From NCBI GenBank assembly GCA_964349835.1, contig CAYGID010000003.1:13423-77422 (forward strand): 64,000 nt of DNA. The letters run 5' to 3'. This DNA is from JAQVSH01 sp964349835. Lineage in GTDB: Bacteria; Bacteroidota; Bacteroidia; Bacteroidales; UBA4181. A program made the position numbers and the translations under genes. Every line of letters begins with the position of its first letter. The stretch's first letter is position 1. Below, piece by piece: positions 17,615-26,760 of the stretch. Below the pieces are notes generated by a model. The model made no database searches. It was not told the DNA's origin and saw only the letters and a list, made by a program, of their open reading frames with translations.

Positions 17615-18687
17615 AACCGCTTAATCCTTCAACAGATAGCTTAGGGGGTGTCGCCACGGGCGCCGCCAAAAGGCCTGTATGGGTACTTTCGCTGCTGATT
17701 CCGGTTCTCTTTTTCCTTAACCTGGCCTGGGGCTCGGTAACTATCCCGCTCAACGATGTTTTGGCGGCCCTCTCGGGCGATCCCGCGGTGAAGGAGTCGT
17801 TTCGTCATATTGTGCTCGATTCACGCCTTCCCCAAGCAGTAACCGCCCTGTTGGCCGGTGCCGCCCTGGCCGGAAGCGGATTGCTCCTCCAAACGCTTTT
17901 CCGCAATCCGCTTGCCGACCCCTCCATTCTGGGCATCAGCTCGGGAGCCAACCTGGGCGCTGCTTTGGTTCTGCTGGGATTTGGGCACTTATTGGGCCGG
18001 ATCGGCGATTTTTCGGTCTCAGGCCACTTGGCCCTCATTATGGGTGCCCTCGTGGGTGCTTTGGCTATCCTGGCCCTCATCATCTGGTTCTCTTCGAAAG
18101 TAGCCAATGCCATTGCCCTGCTTATTATTGGCATCATGATTAGCTACATGACCTCATCGGCCATCACGCTGCTCAATTTTTTCTCCACCTCCGAAGGGGT
18201 CCGTTCGTTTGTACTCTGGGGCATGGGCGATTTCTCAGGGACACCACTTCACATGTTACCCCTTTTTAGTGGAGCCATTCTTATCGGACTCTCTCTGGCC
18301 CTTCTGCAGATGAAGCCGCTCAATGCGCTACTGCTGGGCGATCAATATGCCGCAAATCTGGGAATCCGGGTTAAAAGAGTGAGAATACTGATTCTGTTGT
18401 GCACCGGCTGGCTCACCGCAGTGGTGACTGCCTTTTGCGGTCCCATCTCCTTTATCGGGCTGGCCGTTCCTCATGTGGCGCGCATGTTGCTCCACACCTC
18501 AAACCATGCCCGTCTTTTGCCGGCAACCCTGTTGAGCGGATCGGGCATTGCCCTGTTATGCAATTTGCTCACGCACATACCTGTACAAAGCGGCATCTTT
18601 CCTTTGGGAGCCATCACCCCCCTCTTGGGAGCCCCGGTTATTCTCTATGTGATGATTCGGAAAGAAAAAACGAAATTCTTCTTCTGA
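17611..18687 (+). CDS. FecCD-family ABC importer permease
   Basis: A 358-residue permease of the iron-siderophore/cobalamin family with about nine to ten transmembrane helices. Signature stretches include DSRLPQAVTALLAGAALAGS, NPLADPSILGISSGANLGAA, and GPISFIGLAVPHVARML, the loop that contacts the ATPase. It would form a homodimeric channel in the inner membrane with the ATPase encoded next. The ATG overlaps the lipoprotein stop by 4 bp, and the stop overlaps the ATPase start by one base (TGATG). Confidence 0.92.
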   Translation: MKPLNPSTDSLGGVATGAAKRPVWVLSLLIPVLFFLNLAWGSVTIPLNDVLAALSGDPAVKESFRHIVLDSRLPQAVTALLAGAALAGSGLLLQTLFRNPLADPSILGISSGANLGAALVLLGFGHLLGRIGDFSVSGHLALIMGALVGALAILALIIWFSSKVANAIALLIIGIMISYMTSSAITLLNFFSTSEGVRSFVLWGMGDFSGTPLHMLPLFSGAILIGLSLALLQMKPLNALLLGDQYAANLGIRVKRVRILILLCTGWLTAVVTAFCGPISFIGLAVPHVARMLLHTSNHARLLPATLLSGSGIALLCNLLTHIPVQSGIFPLGAITPLLGAPVILYVMIRKEKTKFFF

Positions 18688-19775
18688 TGTCTATCAATAG
18701 CACCATAAAGGCCCGTGAACTGGCCATTGGATATCTGTCGGGAGGCCGTAAATCAACGCCCATTCACGAAGGATTGTCGTTCGAACTTTTCGCGGGCGAA
18801 CTGACCTGCCTTTTGGGACCCAACGGTGCAGGAAAGTCTACGCTGCTCCGTACACTGGCAGGGCTGCAGAAGCGGTTGGGCGGGGAGGTTACCCTGCTGG
18901 GCCAACCGGCACAACACTTCTCGCACGAAGCCCTTTCGCGCACGCTGGCCATTGTGCTTACCGAAAGGATTCCGGCAGCCGACTTGAAAGTATCGGAGGT
19001 GGTGGCTCTGGGTCGACAACCCTATACCGGCTTCTTTGGGGGGCTCGAAGCAAACGACTACCAAAAAATCGGGGAGGCCATGGAAAAAACTGCTATTTCG
19101 CACCTTGCCCAAAAGCGGATGGCCGACCTGAGCGATGGAGAACGTCAGAAAACTATGATTGCTAAGGCTTTAACACAGGAGTGCCCCATCATCATCCTCG
19201 ATGAACCTACCGCTTTCCTCGACTTACCGAGCCGGTTCGATATGATGTCGCTATTACACTCGCTGGCCAAAGATTCCGGCAAAAGCATTCTTCTCTCGAC
19301 ACACGATCTGGAATCGGCTCTCCTTCTGGGCGACCGACTCTGGCTCCTCTCAGCAGGAAAACCGCTTATTACGGGAACGCCAGAGGATTTGATTCTTTCG
19401 GGGATGTTCGGAGCCTGTTTCGAGAACGAAAATCTTCGATTCGACAAGTCGGTGGGAACCTTTCGCTTTATGCGCAACGAGTGGACGCCTATCCGACTTC
19501 TGGGCGATGGCCCTTTGAAACACTGGATTGCGAATGCCCTGGTTCGAAACGGCTTCCGGCCACGTGCCGATGAGGGTCAATTTACCGTAGAGGCCTATTC
19601 ATTACCTGAGCCCCGAATCAGGCTCACTGCACCGGGATTCAGGGCAGAGCCCGCCTCAGTTGAGGCGTTGCTCAATACCCTGTATACCTTGCATAACTCT
19701 AATGCTATTAGAACCACTTCACCAGCGAAATATCCTGACGGTGGGGCAGAAGCTCATTCTTCGGGAAAAGTCTGA
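18687..19775 (+). CDS. ABC importer ATPase (FecE/BtuD type) with C-terminal extension
   Basis: A 362-residue ATPase that powers the importer. Walker A is LLGPNGAGKSTLL, the signature is LSDGERQKTMIAKAL, and Walker B is IIILDEPTAFLD with the H-loop in LLSTHDLE. About 100 residues follow the usual end of the domain (from roughly VGTFRFMRNEWTPIRLLG); this extension has no motif I recognise. The ATG at 18687 is used because the longer frame to 18399 lies wholly inside the permease gene. Its 3' end overlaps the convergent glucan fusion gene by 68 bp. Confidence 0.92.
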   Translation: MSINSTIKARELAIGYLSGGRKSTPIHEGLSFELFAGELTCLLGPNGAGKSTLLRTLAGLQKRLGGEVTLLGQPAQHFSHEALSRTLAIVLTERIPAADLKVSEVVALGRQPYTGFFGGLEANDYQKIGEAMEKTAISHLAQKRMADLSDGERQKTMIAKALTQECPIIILDEPTAFLDLPSRFDMMSLLHSLAKDSGKSILLSTHDLESALLLGDRLWLLSAGKPLITGTPEDLILSGMFGACFENENLRFDKSVGTFRFMRNEWTPIRLLGDGPLKHWIANALVRNGFRPRADEGQFTVEAYSLPEPRIRLTAPGFRAEPASVEALLNTLYTLHNSNAIRTTSPAKYPDGGAEAHSSGKV

Positions 19776-22700
19776 TGCCAAAATCGTAGGTTCCGGCTCG
19801 GTCGCCTGTCATGGTACCCTGGAAACGAACCCGTTCGCCTTCGCTCGACATATAGTTCAATTGGTTAGTCTGCACCAAGCGCGGCGAGGTGGAAGTGGGA
19901 TCCGGCTCCACGGTAATCACCTCCACGCCAACATCTTCGGGCGATAACTCTTTGAGGTCAACAACCACCTCAATCTCATAGGGATTCCCCACAACAAAGA
20001 CCCCCTTTCCAATATCGGGCCACCTCACGTCGAGCAGTTCTATACTACTCCAACTCCTGATAATCTTCTTTTTCCAGCCCGAAATCTCTTTAGCCAGTTC
20101 GTAGTCGCGCGCCTTCAACTTCTTGAAACGGGCTGCCTGCGGAATATAGTACTGCTGCATATAGTCGTTCAGCATCCGCGTGGTGGTAAAGTTGGAAGCC
20201 ACTCTGGCAATGGAGTTCTTTACATACCCTACCCACCTTTTGGGAATGCCCGACTCGTCCCTTTCGTAGAAGGCAGGGGCAATCTCATTCTCAATAAGAT
20301 TATAGATGATAGATGCATCGAGTTCGTCTTGCAGGCGATCGTCCGAATAGACAATCTTGTCGCTAAGGGCCCAGCCGGCATCGGGAACATACCCTTCGTA
20401 CCACCAACCGTCGAGAACGCTGAAATGGAGTACCCCGTTCATCACGGCCTTCTCGCCACTGGTTCCCGAAGCCTCGAGAGGCCGGGTAGGGGTATTCATC
20501 CAAACATCTACCCCCTGCACAAGATGCGAGGCCAGTTCCATGTCGTAGTTTTCCAAGAACAGTATCTTCCCCACAAATTCGGGCCGTTTAGAAATCTCGA
20601 CAATCATTTTAATCAAATCCTGACCCGCTTTGTCGGCAGGATGGGCTTTCCCGGCAAACAAAAATTGAACGGGACGCTCAGGGTTATTCACAATTTCAGA
20701 GAGTCGGGCAAGATCCTTAAAGAGCAAATGCGCACGCTTATAGGTAGCAAAACGGCGAGCAAACCCAATGGTAAGACTCTTAGCACTCAGGCTCTCCAAA
20801 ACCTCTACCAAATACCTCGGATCTTCGGTACTCTGGTTCTGTGCAAAGTCTATGCGCGAATCAATAAATTGAATTAAGTTCTCGCGCAGTTGAGTACGAA
20901 TAGACCAAACCTCCTCGTCGGAAACCTCGTATATCCGGTTCCAGCACTCCTTGTCCATCTGCTGGTTAATGAAATCGCTTCCGAAACGCGACTCGTAGAG
21001 TTGTCGCCACTCTTTGGCAGTCCAAGTGGGATAGTGCACACCATTGGTCACGTAACCCACATGCAACTCATCGGGAACATACCCCGGCCACATCCGGGCA
21101 AAAATATCCTGACTCACCTTGCCATGCAGTTTGCTGACCCCGTTCATCTCCTGAGAGAGAGAGGCCGCCAGGTAACTCATTGAGAATCGCTCGTTGGGAT
21201 CGGATGCCACGATACGACCCAATCCCATAAAGCGCTCCCAAGTGATTCTCAGACGTGCAGGATAGTGCGAAATATAGCTCTGAATCAAACCCTCGGGGAA
21301 AGAGTCGTGGCCGGCTGGTACAGGGGTGTGGGTGGTAAAGAGGGTCGACGACCTTACCAGTTCGAGACCCTCCGAGAAGGTGAGGTTCTCCTGGTTAATG
21401 AATTCGGAGAGTCGTTCAAGCCCGATAAAGGCGGCGTGTCCTTCGTTACAGTGGAACAGATCGGCCTTCAGCTTCAGTGCACGAAGCGCTCTGATACCCC
21501 CGATCCCTAAAAGCAACTCTTGCTTAAAGCGATTCTCTTCGCCGCCCCCGTATAACTGGTGCGTAATAGAGCGGTCTGTTTCCAGATTGTCTTCGTAGTC
21601 GGTGTCGAGCAGATACAAATCGACCCGCCCCACCAACGCCTTCCATAAACGGGCATAGAGGGTTCTGCCGGGAAGCGCCACGGCAATTTTTATCCAGTTG
21701 CCCTGATCGTCGCGCACAGGCTGTACCGGTTTCTGGGCAAAATTCTGCGGTTCAAAATTGTGAATCTGATCGCCTCTTGCCGAGATCAGCTGTTTAAAAT
21801 AGCCGTACCTGTAAAGCAACCCCACGGCAACCATGGGAACATTGCGATCGCTCGCCTCCTTCAGATAATCGCCGGCCAGAATGCCGAGCCCTCCTGAATA
21901 GATTTTCAAAGAGCTGTGCAGGCCATACTCCATACTGAAATAGGCAATTCGCGGACCTTTGGCATGCTCCTTCTGAGCCATATAAAGGGTATACCGGTTG
22001 TAAACCGCTTGAAGCCGCGACATAAAACCCTTATCTTTTGCCAGATCGAGAAGACGTGTAAACGGGAGGCGCTCAATAAAGAAGACCGGATTCTTCTCTA
22101 CACACATCCACAGCTGTCGGTCGATCGACTCAAACAGATCGGCCGCATCGGGGTTCCACGACCACCAGAGGTTTCTCGACAACTCCTCGAGCGGGAGCAG
22201 GTTCTGGGGAATATTCTTTTCTACCAACAGTCGCCTCCATTTGGGTTGCAGTTCGGCACTAAAACTGTCGGCTAGCGGAAGATGCTCGCTCAGATCGCGC
22301 TTAATGCGTGTTTTCGGCAGACGCTCCACCAAACTTTTGAGAGCAATATTGTAGGCCTCATAGTAGTATTCAACAAAATTTTTCCAAAGAGCAATGCGAG
22401 AGGCATCATAAGCCGCTTTACGAGCCTTTTCCATCTCTTTGGGGCTCCAAAGGGTAGCCTCTTTAAGAAAACGAGCCATCTCTTCAACGACAAATGCGTC
22501 GTTCGAGTCGTTACGCTCAATCACCTTTACGCCATTCTGTTGTTCTGTGAGGTGCGTCTTCACCCAAAGACCAAAGCCCGCCAACGTGGTGGTTACAGTG
22601 GGCACGTGGAAAGCAACGCTCTCCAGAGGGGTGTAGCCCCAAGGCTCGTAATAGGAGGGGAAAATTGTCATATCCAACCCCATAAGGAGCTGGTAATAAG

Positions 22701-23940
22701 TTAAATTAAAGATGCCGTCGTTCCCGTTCAGATAGCAGGGCACAAACATAATCTTTACCTTGCTTTCGGACCCATTCTGCAAACCGACGCTTTTGATGCG
22801 GCGAAGGATGGCGTCGAAATCGGCATCATGAAGATTGTGTGTAAGGTAGCGGTCACCGTTGTTCTGTAGCGAGCCATCGGCCAAAATCTGTTGCATATCT
22901 TTTCTCGGGCCATAGTGGTTGGCCGGAATCAGCAAAAGGGCAATCACCTCACGCCCAGGATCCCCGCTCTCCGAGAGCGATTTCATAGCATCGACAAAAA
23001 GGTCTATCCCTTTGTTCTTAAACTCATATCGCCCTCCGATTCCAACGAAGAAGGGGTTTGAAGAGATACTTCCGAAAAGAGCCTCCGATACTTGATGCAA
23101 TTTTTGGCGGGCCGTCGCAATGCCCAAAGTAAACTCTTCGCCCTTGGGCACAAAAGAGTCTTCAAAGCCGTTCGGGGTTACAATATCGGCCGGTTTGCCC
23201 AGAAACTGCAGACACTCCGCATCGGTAATCTCGCTAACTGTAGCAAAACAGTCGGCCTCCACAGCTGAGATCGATTCCATGGACTGCTTGGCAACAACAC
23301 CAAACTCTTCGGCCTTTCTGACAGGCAGATACGACTGGAGAGACCCATAAAGGGGCTGACCGTTTCCGGCAATGGCACGTCCTAAAACAGTGGCATGGGT
23401 CGAGAAAATAGTGGCAATCTCAGGGGCATGCTTTTTCAAATAGAGAATTCCGGATCCGGTCATCCACTCATGGAACTGAGCCACTACCCTCTCACTACTC
23501 GAGACCGAGAAGCGCACAAAACTTTCAATCACCTTTCCTGCGGCATAACCAAACAGACAAGGCTCTACGTAATCCCACTGTCCCGAAATCGAGTCGAGCT
23601 TATATGTTTCCCAGAATTCGGCAAAGATCTCATCCTTCTGCATTGCAAAAGACTGGTATTCAACTAGAATAGAGATAGGTCTGCCTTCAATATTCCACCT
23701 ACCCACTCTACAACGAAGCCCCTCGGCCTGCGCTTTTTCGCGCCAGGATTTCAACAGATGTAAATCCTCCACAAATTCGGAGTTGTCGTTGGTATCGCGC
23801 CACACATCGGGGCCAATCACTATGTAGTTACTCTTATACTCGTGCAGAAGACTCAAAGCTTTGGTCGATACCACAGTGTGGATACCTCCCACTTTGTTAC
23901 ATACCTCCCAGCTGGTCTCAAATATATAATCGGGTGTCAT
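19708..23940 (-). CDS. Fusion of GT3 glycogen synthase and GT35 alpha-glucan phosphorylase
   Basis: A 1410-residue two-enzyme protein. Residues 1 to about 540 are a eukaryote-type (GT3) glycogen synthase: ETSWEVCNKVGGIHTVVSTK, the donor-binding region FPSYYEPWGYTPLESVAF (about residues 428-445). From about residue 575 to the end is a short-type GT35 glucan phosphorylase with the N-terminal DUF3417-like segment (LEELSRNLWWSWNPDA), HCNEGHAAF, and the pyridoxal-phosphate site EASGTSGEKAVMNG with Lys1164. One chain thus carries chain-elongating and phosphorolytic activities. It is the last gene of the alpha-glucan operon. The start is followed directly by the conserved GT3 N-terminus. Similar fusions may exist in other Bacteroidales; I cannot check. 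Confidence 0.9.
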   Translation of the reverse strand: MTPDYIFETSWEVCNKVGGIHTVVSTKALSLLHEYKSNYIVIGPDVWRDTNDNSEFVEDLHLLKSWREKAQAEGLRCRVGRWNIEGRPISILVEYQSFAMQKDEIFAEFWETYKLDSISGQWDYVEPCLFGYAAGKVIESFVRFSVSSSERVVAQFHEWMTGSGILYLKKHAPEIATIFSTHATVLGRAIAGNGQPLYGSLQSYLPVRKAEEFGVVAKQSMESISAVEADCFATVSEITDAECLQFLGKPADIVTPNGFEDSFVPKGEEFTLGIATARQKLHQVSEALFGSISSNPFFVGIGGRYEFKNKGIDLFVDAMKSLSESGDPGREVIALLLIPANHYGPRKDMQQILADGSLQNNGDRYLTHNLHDADFDAILRRIKSVGLQNGSESKVKIMFVPCYLNGNDGIFNLTYYQLLMGLDMTIFPSYYEPWGYTPLESVAFHVPTVTTTLAGFGLWVKTHLTEQQNGVKVIERNDSNDAFVVEEMARFLKEATLWSPKEMEKARKAAYDASRIALWKNFVEYYYEAYNIALKSLVERLPKTRIKRDLSEHLPLADSFSAELQPKWRRLLVEKNIPQNLLPLEELSRNLWWSWNPDAADLFESIDRQLWMCVEKNPVFFIERLPFTRLLDLAKDKGFMSRLQAVYNRYTLYMAQKEHAKGPRIAYFSMEYGLHSSLKIYSGGLGILAGDYLKEASDRNVPMVAVGLLYRYGYFKQLISARGDQIHNFEPQNFAQKPVQPVRDDQGNWIKIAVALPGRTLYARLWKALVGRVDLYLLDTDYEDNLETDRSITHQLYGGGEENRFKQELLLGIGGIRALRALKLKADLFHCNEGHAAFIGLERLSEFINQENLTFSEGLELVRSSTLFTTHTPVPAGHDSFPEGLIQSYISHYPARLRITWERFMGLGRIVASDPNERFSMSYLAASLSQEMNGVSKLHGKVSQDIFARMWPGYVPDELHVGYVTNGVHYPTWTAKEWRQLYESRFGSDFINQQMDKECWNRIYEVSDEEVWSIRTQLRENLIQFIDSRIDFAQNQSTEDPRYLVEVLESLSAKSLTIGFARRFATYKRAHLLFKDLARLSEIVNNPERPVQFLFAGKAHPADKAGQDLIKMIVEISKRPEFVGKILFLENYDMELASHLVQGVDVWMNTPTRPLEASGTSGEKAVMNGVLHFSVLDGWWYEGYVPDAGWALSDKIVYSDDRLQDELDASIIYNLIENEIAPAFYERDESGIPKRWVGYVKNSIARVASNFTTTRMLNDYMQQYYIPQAARFKKLKARDYELAKEISGWKKKIIRSWSSIELLDVRWPDIGKGVFVVGNPYEIEVVVDLKELSPEDVGVEVITVEPDPTSTSPRLVQTNQLNYMSSEGERVRFQGTMTGDRAGTYDFGIRLFPKNELLPHRQDISLVKWF

Positions 23941-23966
23941 AGGGCTCTTATCAATTCGTTAAGGGG

Positions 23967-23974
23967 CAAATATA
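23967..23974 (-). promoter_or_regulatory. -7 element before the glucan fusion gene
   Basis: CAAATATA on the plus strand reads TATATTTG on the minus strand, a match to TAnnTTTG, 26 bp before the ATG. No clear -33 element. With the hairpin just upstream it suggests the fusion gene may also be transcribed on its own. Confidence 0.35.
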
Positions 23975-23990
23975 AGCAAAATAGAGGCAC

Positions 23991-24016
23991 CCTGCATGGG
24001 GTTTCCCCCATGCAGG
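23991..24016 (-). terminator. Intercistronic 11-bp hairpin between GH57 and the fusion gene
   Basis: Bases 23991-24001 (cctgcatgggg) pair perfectly with 24006-24016 around a four-base loop. There is no T-run on the leftward strand, so it is not a classical intrinsic terminator. It could be a processing or stability element that sets different expression of the two genes, or a weak terminator before the -7 element at 23967-23974. Confidence 0.5.
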
Positions 24017-24048
24017 TCAAAGTGAACCTCTCTTACCATGTAAAGATT

Positions 24049-25314
24049 TTAGTTTTCTGAGGCTTTGGCCCGGCGTTTCGGAGCCACTGCAATCTTCTCC
24101 TGCGTGCGAGAACCCGTGGATGTGTCGGCAAGTATTCTGTCCACGCGAAGGGTAAGATCACTCAGAATATTCATGAAATTAATAAAGGCATCGTAGGGCG
24201 ATTCGTAGGGATTGAGAACCGTAAAAACCTTTCCTGTAGAGAAAAATTTCGTACTCATAAAACGCAGGTGATTGCTGTTTTGCAAATACTTCCAATCCAT
24301 TAAAATCTCCGAATCTTTAATTTTTCCCATTTTGGATCTCAGATCGTACAATTTATTAAAGGCCTCCTGTTGAAGCTCATTCCCCAACCAGGCAGTAAGG
24401 TCTTTCTCTTCGTCGGCCCACGAAATGGGATGCTCTACATTCAACGCACCCACCGACTGGTTCGACGAGGCCACTTCGGCAGGAGTGGCCATCTCCAACG
24501 CCGGATTGGCGATGATTTCGGCAGGCAGGTATTTGAGAAAATCGAAAATCCCGGTGGAGAAAGGATTTCTATCGCCAAATGCGCCATAATCTATGGCCAA
24601 CACCAAGCTCTCCTCATCGGGGCTTCCCGAGGCCAGCCATTTGGCAAACTTGTCGGCTGTGAGCGGGAATTCTACCCATTCGGGATTCGAAAAATTGAAG
24701 GCAATGTCGTCGCTCAGCACCCCGTTTCGTAAGAGCAATTTCTGGCGAGGATTCACGGCATTTGAGTAGAGATAGTTCGGACTCTTCCATCCCAGAACAT
24801 GCTTAGCCCCCTCAGTCACCACGTTCTGAAACCCCAGATCAAAAACGGCATTCCCTATCTCGTTCGAGTAGATCATCTGCGTATTGAAAAAGGTTACGGG
24901 TTGCTGGCCGAAATATTGCTTCATTCTTTTAGTGTGCAATCTTACCTCATCAACAAAGACCTCTTTGTGTCCCATGAAGGCAAGGGAGTGGTTCTCGGGC
25001 ATACCCAGAAACTCAACCGAGCCGCTCCGTGCCATCTCCTTAAAGCTGTCGATAAGTTCGGGAGCATAGAGTTGAAACTGATCGAGGGCTGTTCCAGAGA
25101 TGGCAAACGCCACCTTAAACTGCTTCCCAAATCGGGCAATCGCATCGAGAATCACCTTGTTTGCAGGCAGATAGGCCTTTTCGGCAAGATTCCGGATTCG
25201 AGCCTCATTGGCGAAGTCATCATAATAGTAATGATCGGTACCCAGATCAAAAAAACGATATCTTTTTAATCGCAAGGGTTGATGTATCTGAAAACAAAGG
25301 ACAACTTTTTTCAT
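24049..25314 (-). CDS. Family GH57 glycoside hydrolase (alpha-amylase-like)
   Basis: A 421-residue cytoplasmic enzyme (no signal peptide). The family GH57 N-terminus is clear: VVLCFQIHQPLRLKRYRFFD. A conserved central block has FLGMPENHSLAFM, and VTEGAKHVLGWKSPNYLYSN contains the likely catalytic glutamate region. Expected to cut or transfer alpha-1,4-glucan chains inside the cell. It lies between a GT4 synthase and the synthase-phosphorylase fusion. Its ATG overlaps the TGA of the 33-codon leader ORF at 25311-25412 (ATGA), so its translation may depend on translation of that leader. Confidence 0.88.
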   Translation of the reverse strand: MKKVVLCFQIHQPLRLKRYRFFDLGTDHYYYDDFANEARIRNLAEKAYLPANKVILDAIARFGKQFKVAFAISGTALDQFQLYAPELIDSFKEMARSGSVEFLGMPENHSLAFMGHKEVFVDEVRLHTKRMKQYFGQQPVTFFNTQMIYSNEIGNAVFDLGFQNVVTEGAKHVLGWKSPNYLYSNAVNPRQKLLLRNGVLSDDIAFNFSNPEWVEFPLTADKFAKWLASGSPDEESLVLAIDYGAFGDRNPFSTGIFDFLKYLPAEIIANPALEMATPAEVASSNQSVGALNVEHPISWADEEKDLTAWLGNELQQEAFNKLYDLRSKMGKIKDSEILMDWKYLQNSNHLRFMSTKFFSTGKVFTVLNPYESPYDAFINFMNILSDLTLRVDRILADTSTGSRTQEKIAVAPKRRAKASEN

Positions 25315-25412
25315 GCTGGTGAAATTTGATTGTTAATGGTAGCATGGCGCTCCATGATACTTAAAAGAACCGCTTCAGGAATAGGCAATACAAAGCAACA
25401 TGTTCGGTTCAT
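25311..25412 (-). CDS. 33-residue leader peptide ORF A, coupled to GH57
   Basis: A small ORF (ATG at 25410-25412, TGA at 25311-25313) that fills most of the 134 bp gap between the GT4 and GH57 genes. It begins Met-Asn-Arg-Thr-Cys-Cys, has Leu17, Met20, His23, Thr25, Ile26, and ends in Ala33. The stop overlaps the GH57 start as GCATGA. Leader ORF B at 45779-45880 has the same length, the same residues at those positions, and the same overlap. The nucleotides of the first six codons differ at one base only. The match favours a real element; whether the peptide or the RNA is the functional unit is not known. No Shine-Dalgarno sequence is visible. Confidence 0.6.
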   Translation of the reverse strand: MNRTCCFVLPIPEAVLLSIMERHATINNQISPA

Positions 25413-25448
25413 AGCGGGTCAAAATGTAGTTTGAACAACGGCAATAGG

Positions 25449-26750
25449 CTATAATGCGGAGGGAAGGCCCAACGCACTGTAGTAAACTTCTCGGACATGC
25501 ATAGCAGAATTCTCCCACTTTAAATTATCGACCTCCTCTTTTCCGTGTGTCTTGAAAAAGCTGTGCAAGGCCGGATAGTTGAGAATCCCGTAAATCGCAT
25601 CGGCCATAGCATGCGTATCCCAGAAATCAATTTTGACGGCGTGCTGAAGCACTTCGGCAACGCCAGACTGGTGCGAAATAATAACCGGAACACTCGACTG
25701 CATGGCTTCGAGTGGCGAAATCCCAAAGGGCTCCGAAACCGAAGGCATCACATACACATCGCTCAGATAAAGCATCCGGTACACATCGTCGCCGCGCAAG
25801 AAGCCGGTAAAGTGGAAATGGTCCATAATGCCTAACCGCGCGGCACGTCGCACCATTTTGGGCATCATGTCGCCACTGCCAGCCATCACAAAACGAACAT
25901 TGCTCATCTTTTTCAGCACCAAATTGGCTGCCTCAATAAAATACTCCGGCCCCTTCTGCATGGTAATTCTGCCAAGGAAGGTAACTACCTTATCGTCGAA
26001 TCCCTTTTCGATGGAGATATTCTCCTTGAACACCACCGGTTCTACGGCGTTGTACACCGTAACCACCTTGTCGGGGTCGATTCCGTATTTTTCTACGACT
26101 GTGTTACGTGTAAGATTACTCACAGTAATAATGCGGTCGGCCATCTCCATTCCCAATTTTTCTATGTCGAAAACTACAGGGTTCACAGAGCCGCCGCTTC
26201 GATCAAAATCGGTGGCATGCACATGGAGCACAAGGGGCTTGCCCGAAATCTGTTTGGCAGCAATTCCGGCCGGATAACAGAGCCAATCGTGCGCATGAAT
26301 GATATCGAACGGCTCTTCGGCAGCAAGAGCTGATGCCACCAGTGCGTACTTCGAAATCTCCTGCATCAGCGAGGGGCCGTACCCTCCATCAAACGAAAAA
26401 CGCCCGGTACCATCGGTGGTAATGTACTGATTGCTCTCAAGCCAGGTGTCGGACGAAAATTTGGCATACTCCTCGGGGTCGATGTATGGGAACACATTTA
26501 CACCCACCTCAATTTTAGTGAGCTCCTTCAGAAATCCTTCGATGTGCACCCTCTTTTGCATCACAGGAACGCTGTTTGCCCCAATCAAGCGAGCAAATCT
26601 CTGATCCTCATCGCCAAAACTTTTCGGCACGACAAAAGAGACCTCCACATCAGGTAAAACCGACAAGCCCCTTGTGAGGCCGTAGCAGGCTGTTCCGAGA
26701 CCACCGGAGATGTGAGGAGGAAACTCCCATCCAAACATTAACACTTTCAT
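25449..26750 (-). CDS. GT4-family glycosyltransferase, glycogen/alpha-glucan synthase type
   Basis: A 433-residue GT-B enzyme. MKVLMFGWEFPPHISGGLGT is the typical start of Bacteroidota glycogen-cluster GT4 proteins, and the donor domain has VVTFLGRITMQKGPEYFIEA and MPSVSEPFGISPLEAMQSSVP with the E-x7-E pattern. It sits between the debranching enzyme and the GH57 amylase, so it most likely elongates an intracellular alpha-glucan or makes its primer, alongside the GT3 synthase further down the operon. Starts 10 bp after the debranching-enzyme stop. Confidence 0.88.
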   Translation of the reverse strand: MKVLMFGWEFPPHISGGLGTACYGLTRGLSVLPDVEVSFVVPKSFGDEDQRFARLIGANSVPVMQKRVHIEGFLKELTKIEVGVNVFPYIDPEEYAKFSSDTWLESNQYITTDGTGRFSFDGGYGPSLMQEISKYALVASALAAEEPFDIIHAHDWLCYPAGIAAKQISGKPLVLHVHATDFDRSGGSVNPVVFDIEKLGMEMADRIITVSNLTRNTVVEKYGIDPDKVVTVYNAVEPVVFKENISIEKGFDDKVVTFLGRITMQKGPEYFIEAANLVLKKMSNVRFVMAGSGDMMPKMVRRAARLGIMDHFHFTGFLRGDDVYRMLYLSDVYVMPSVSEPFGISPLEAMQSSVPVIISHQSGVAEVLQHAVKIDFWDTHAMADAIYGILNYPALHSFFKTHGKEEVDNLKWENSAMHVREVYYSALGLPSAL

Positions 26751-26760
26751 ATTGCTATAC

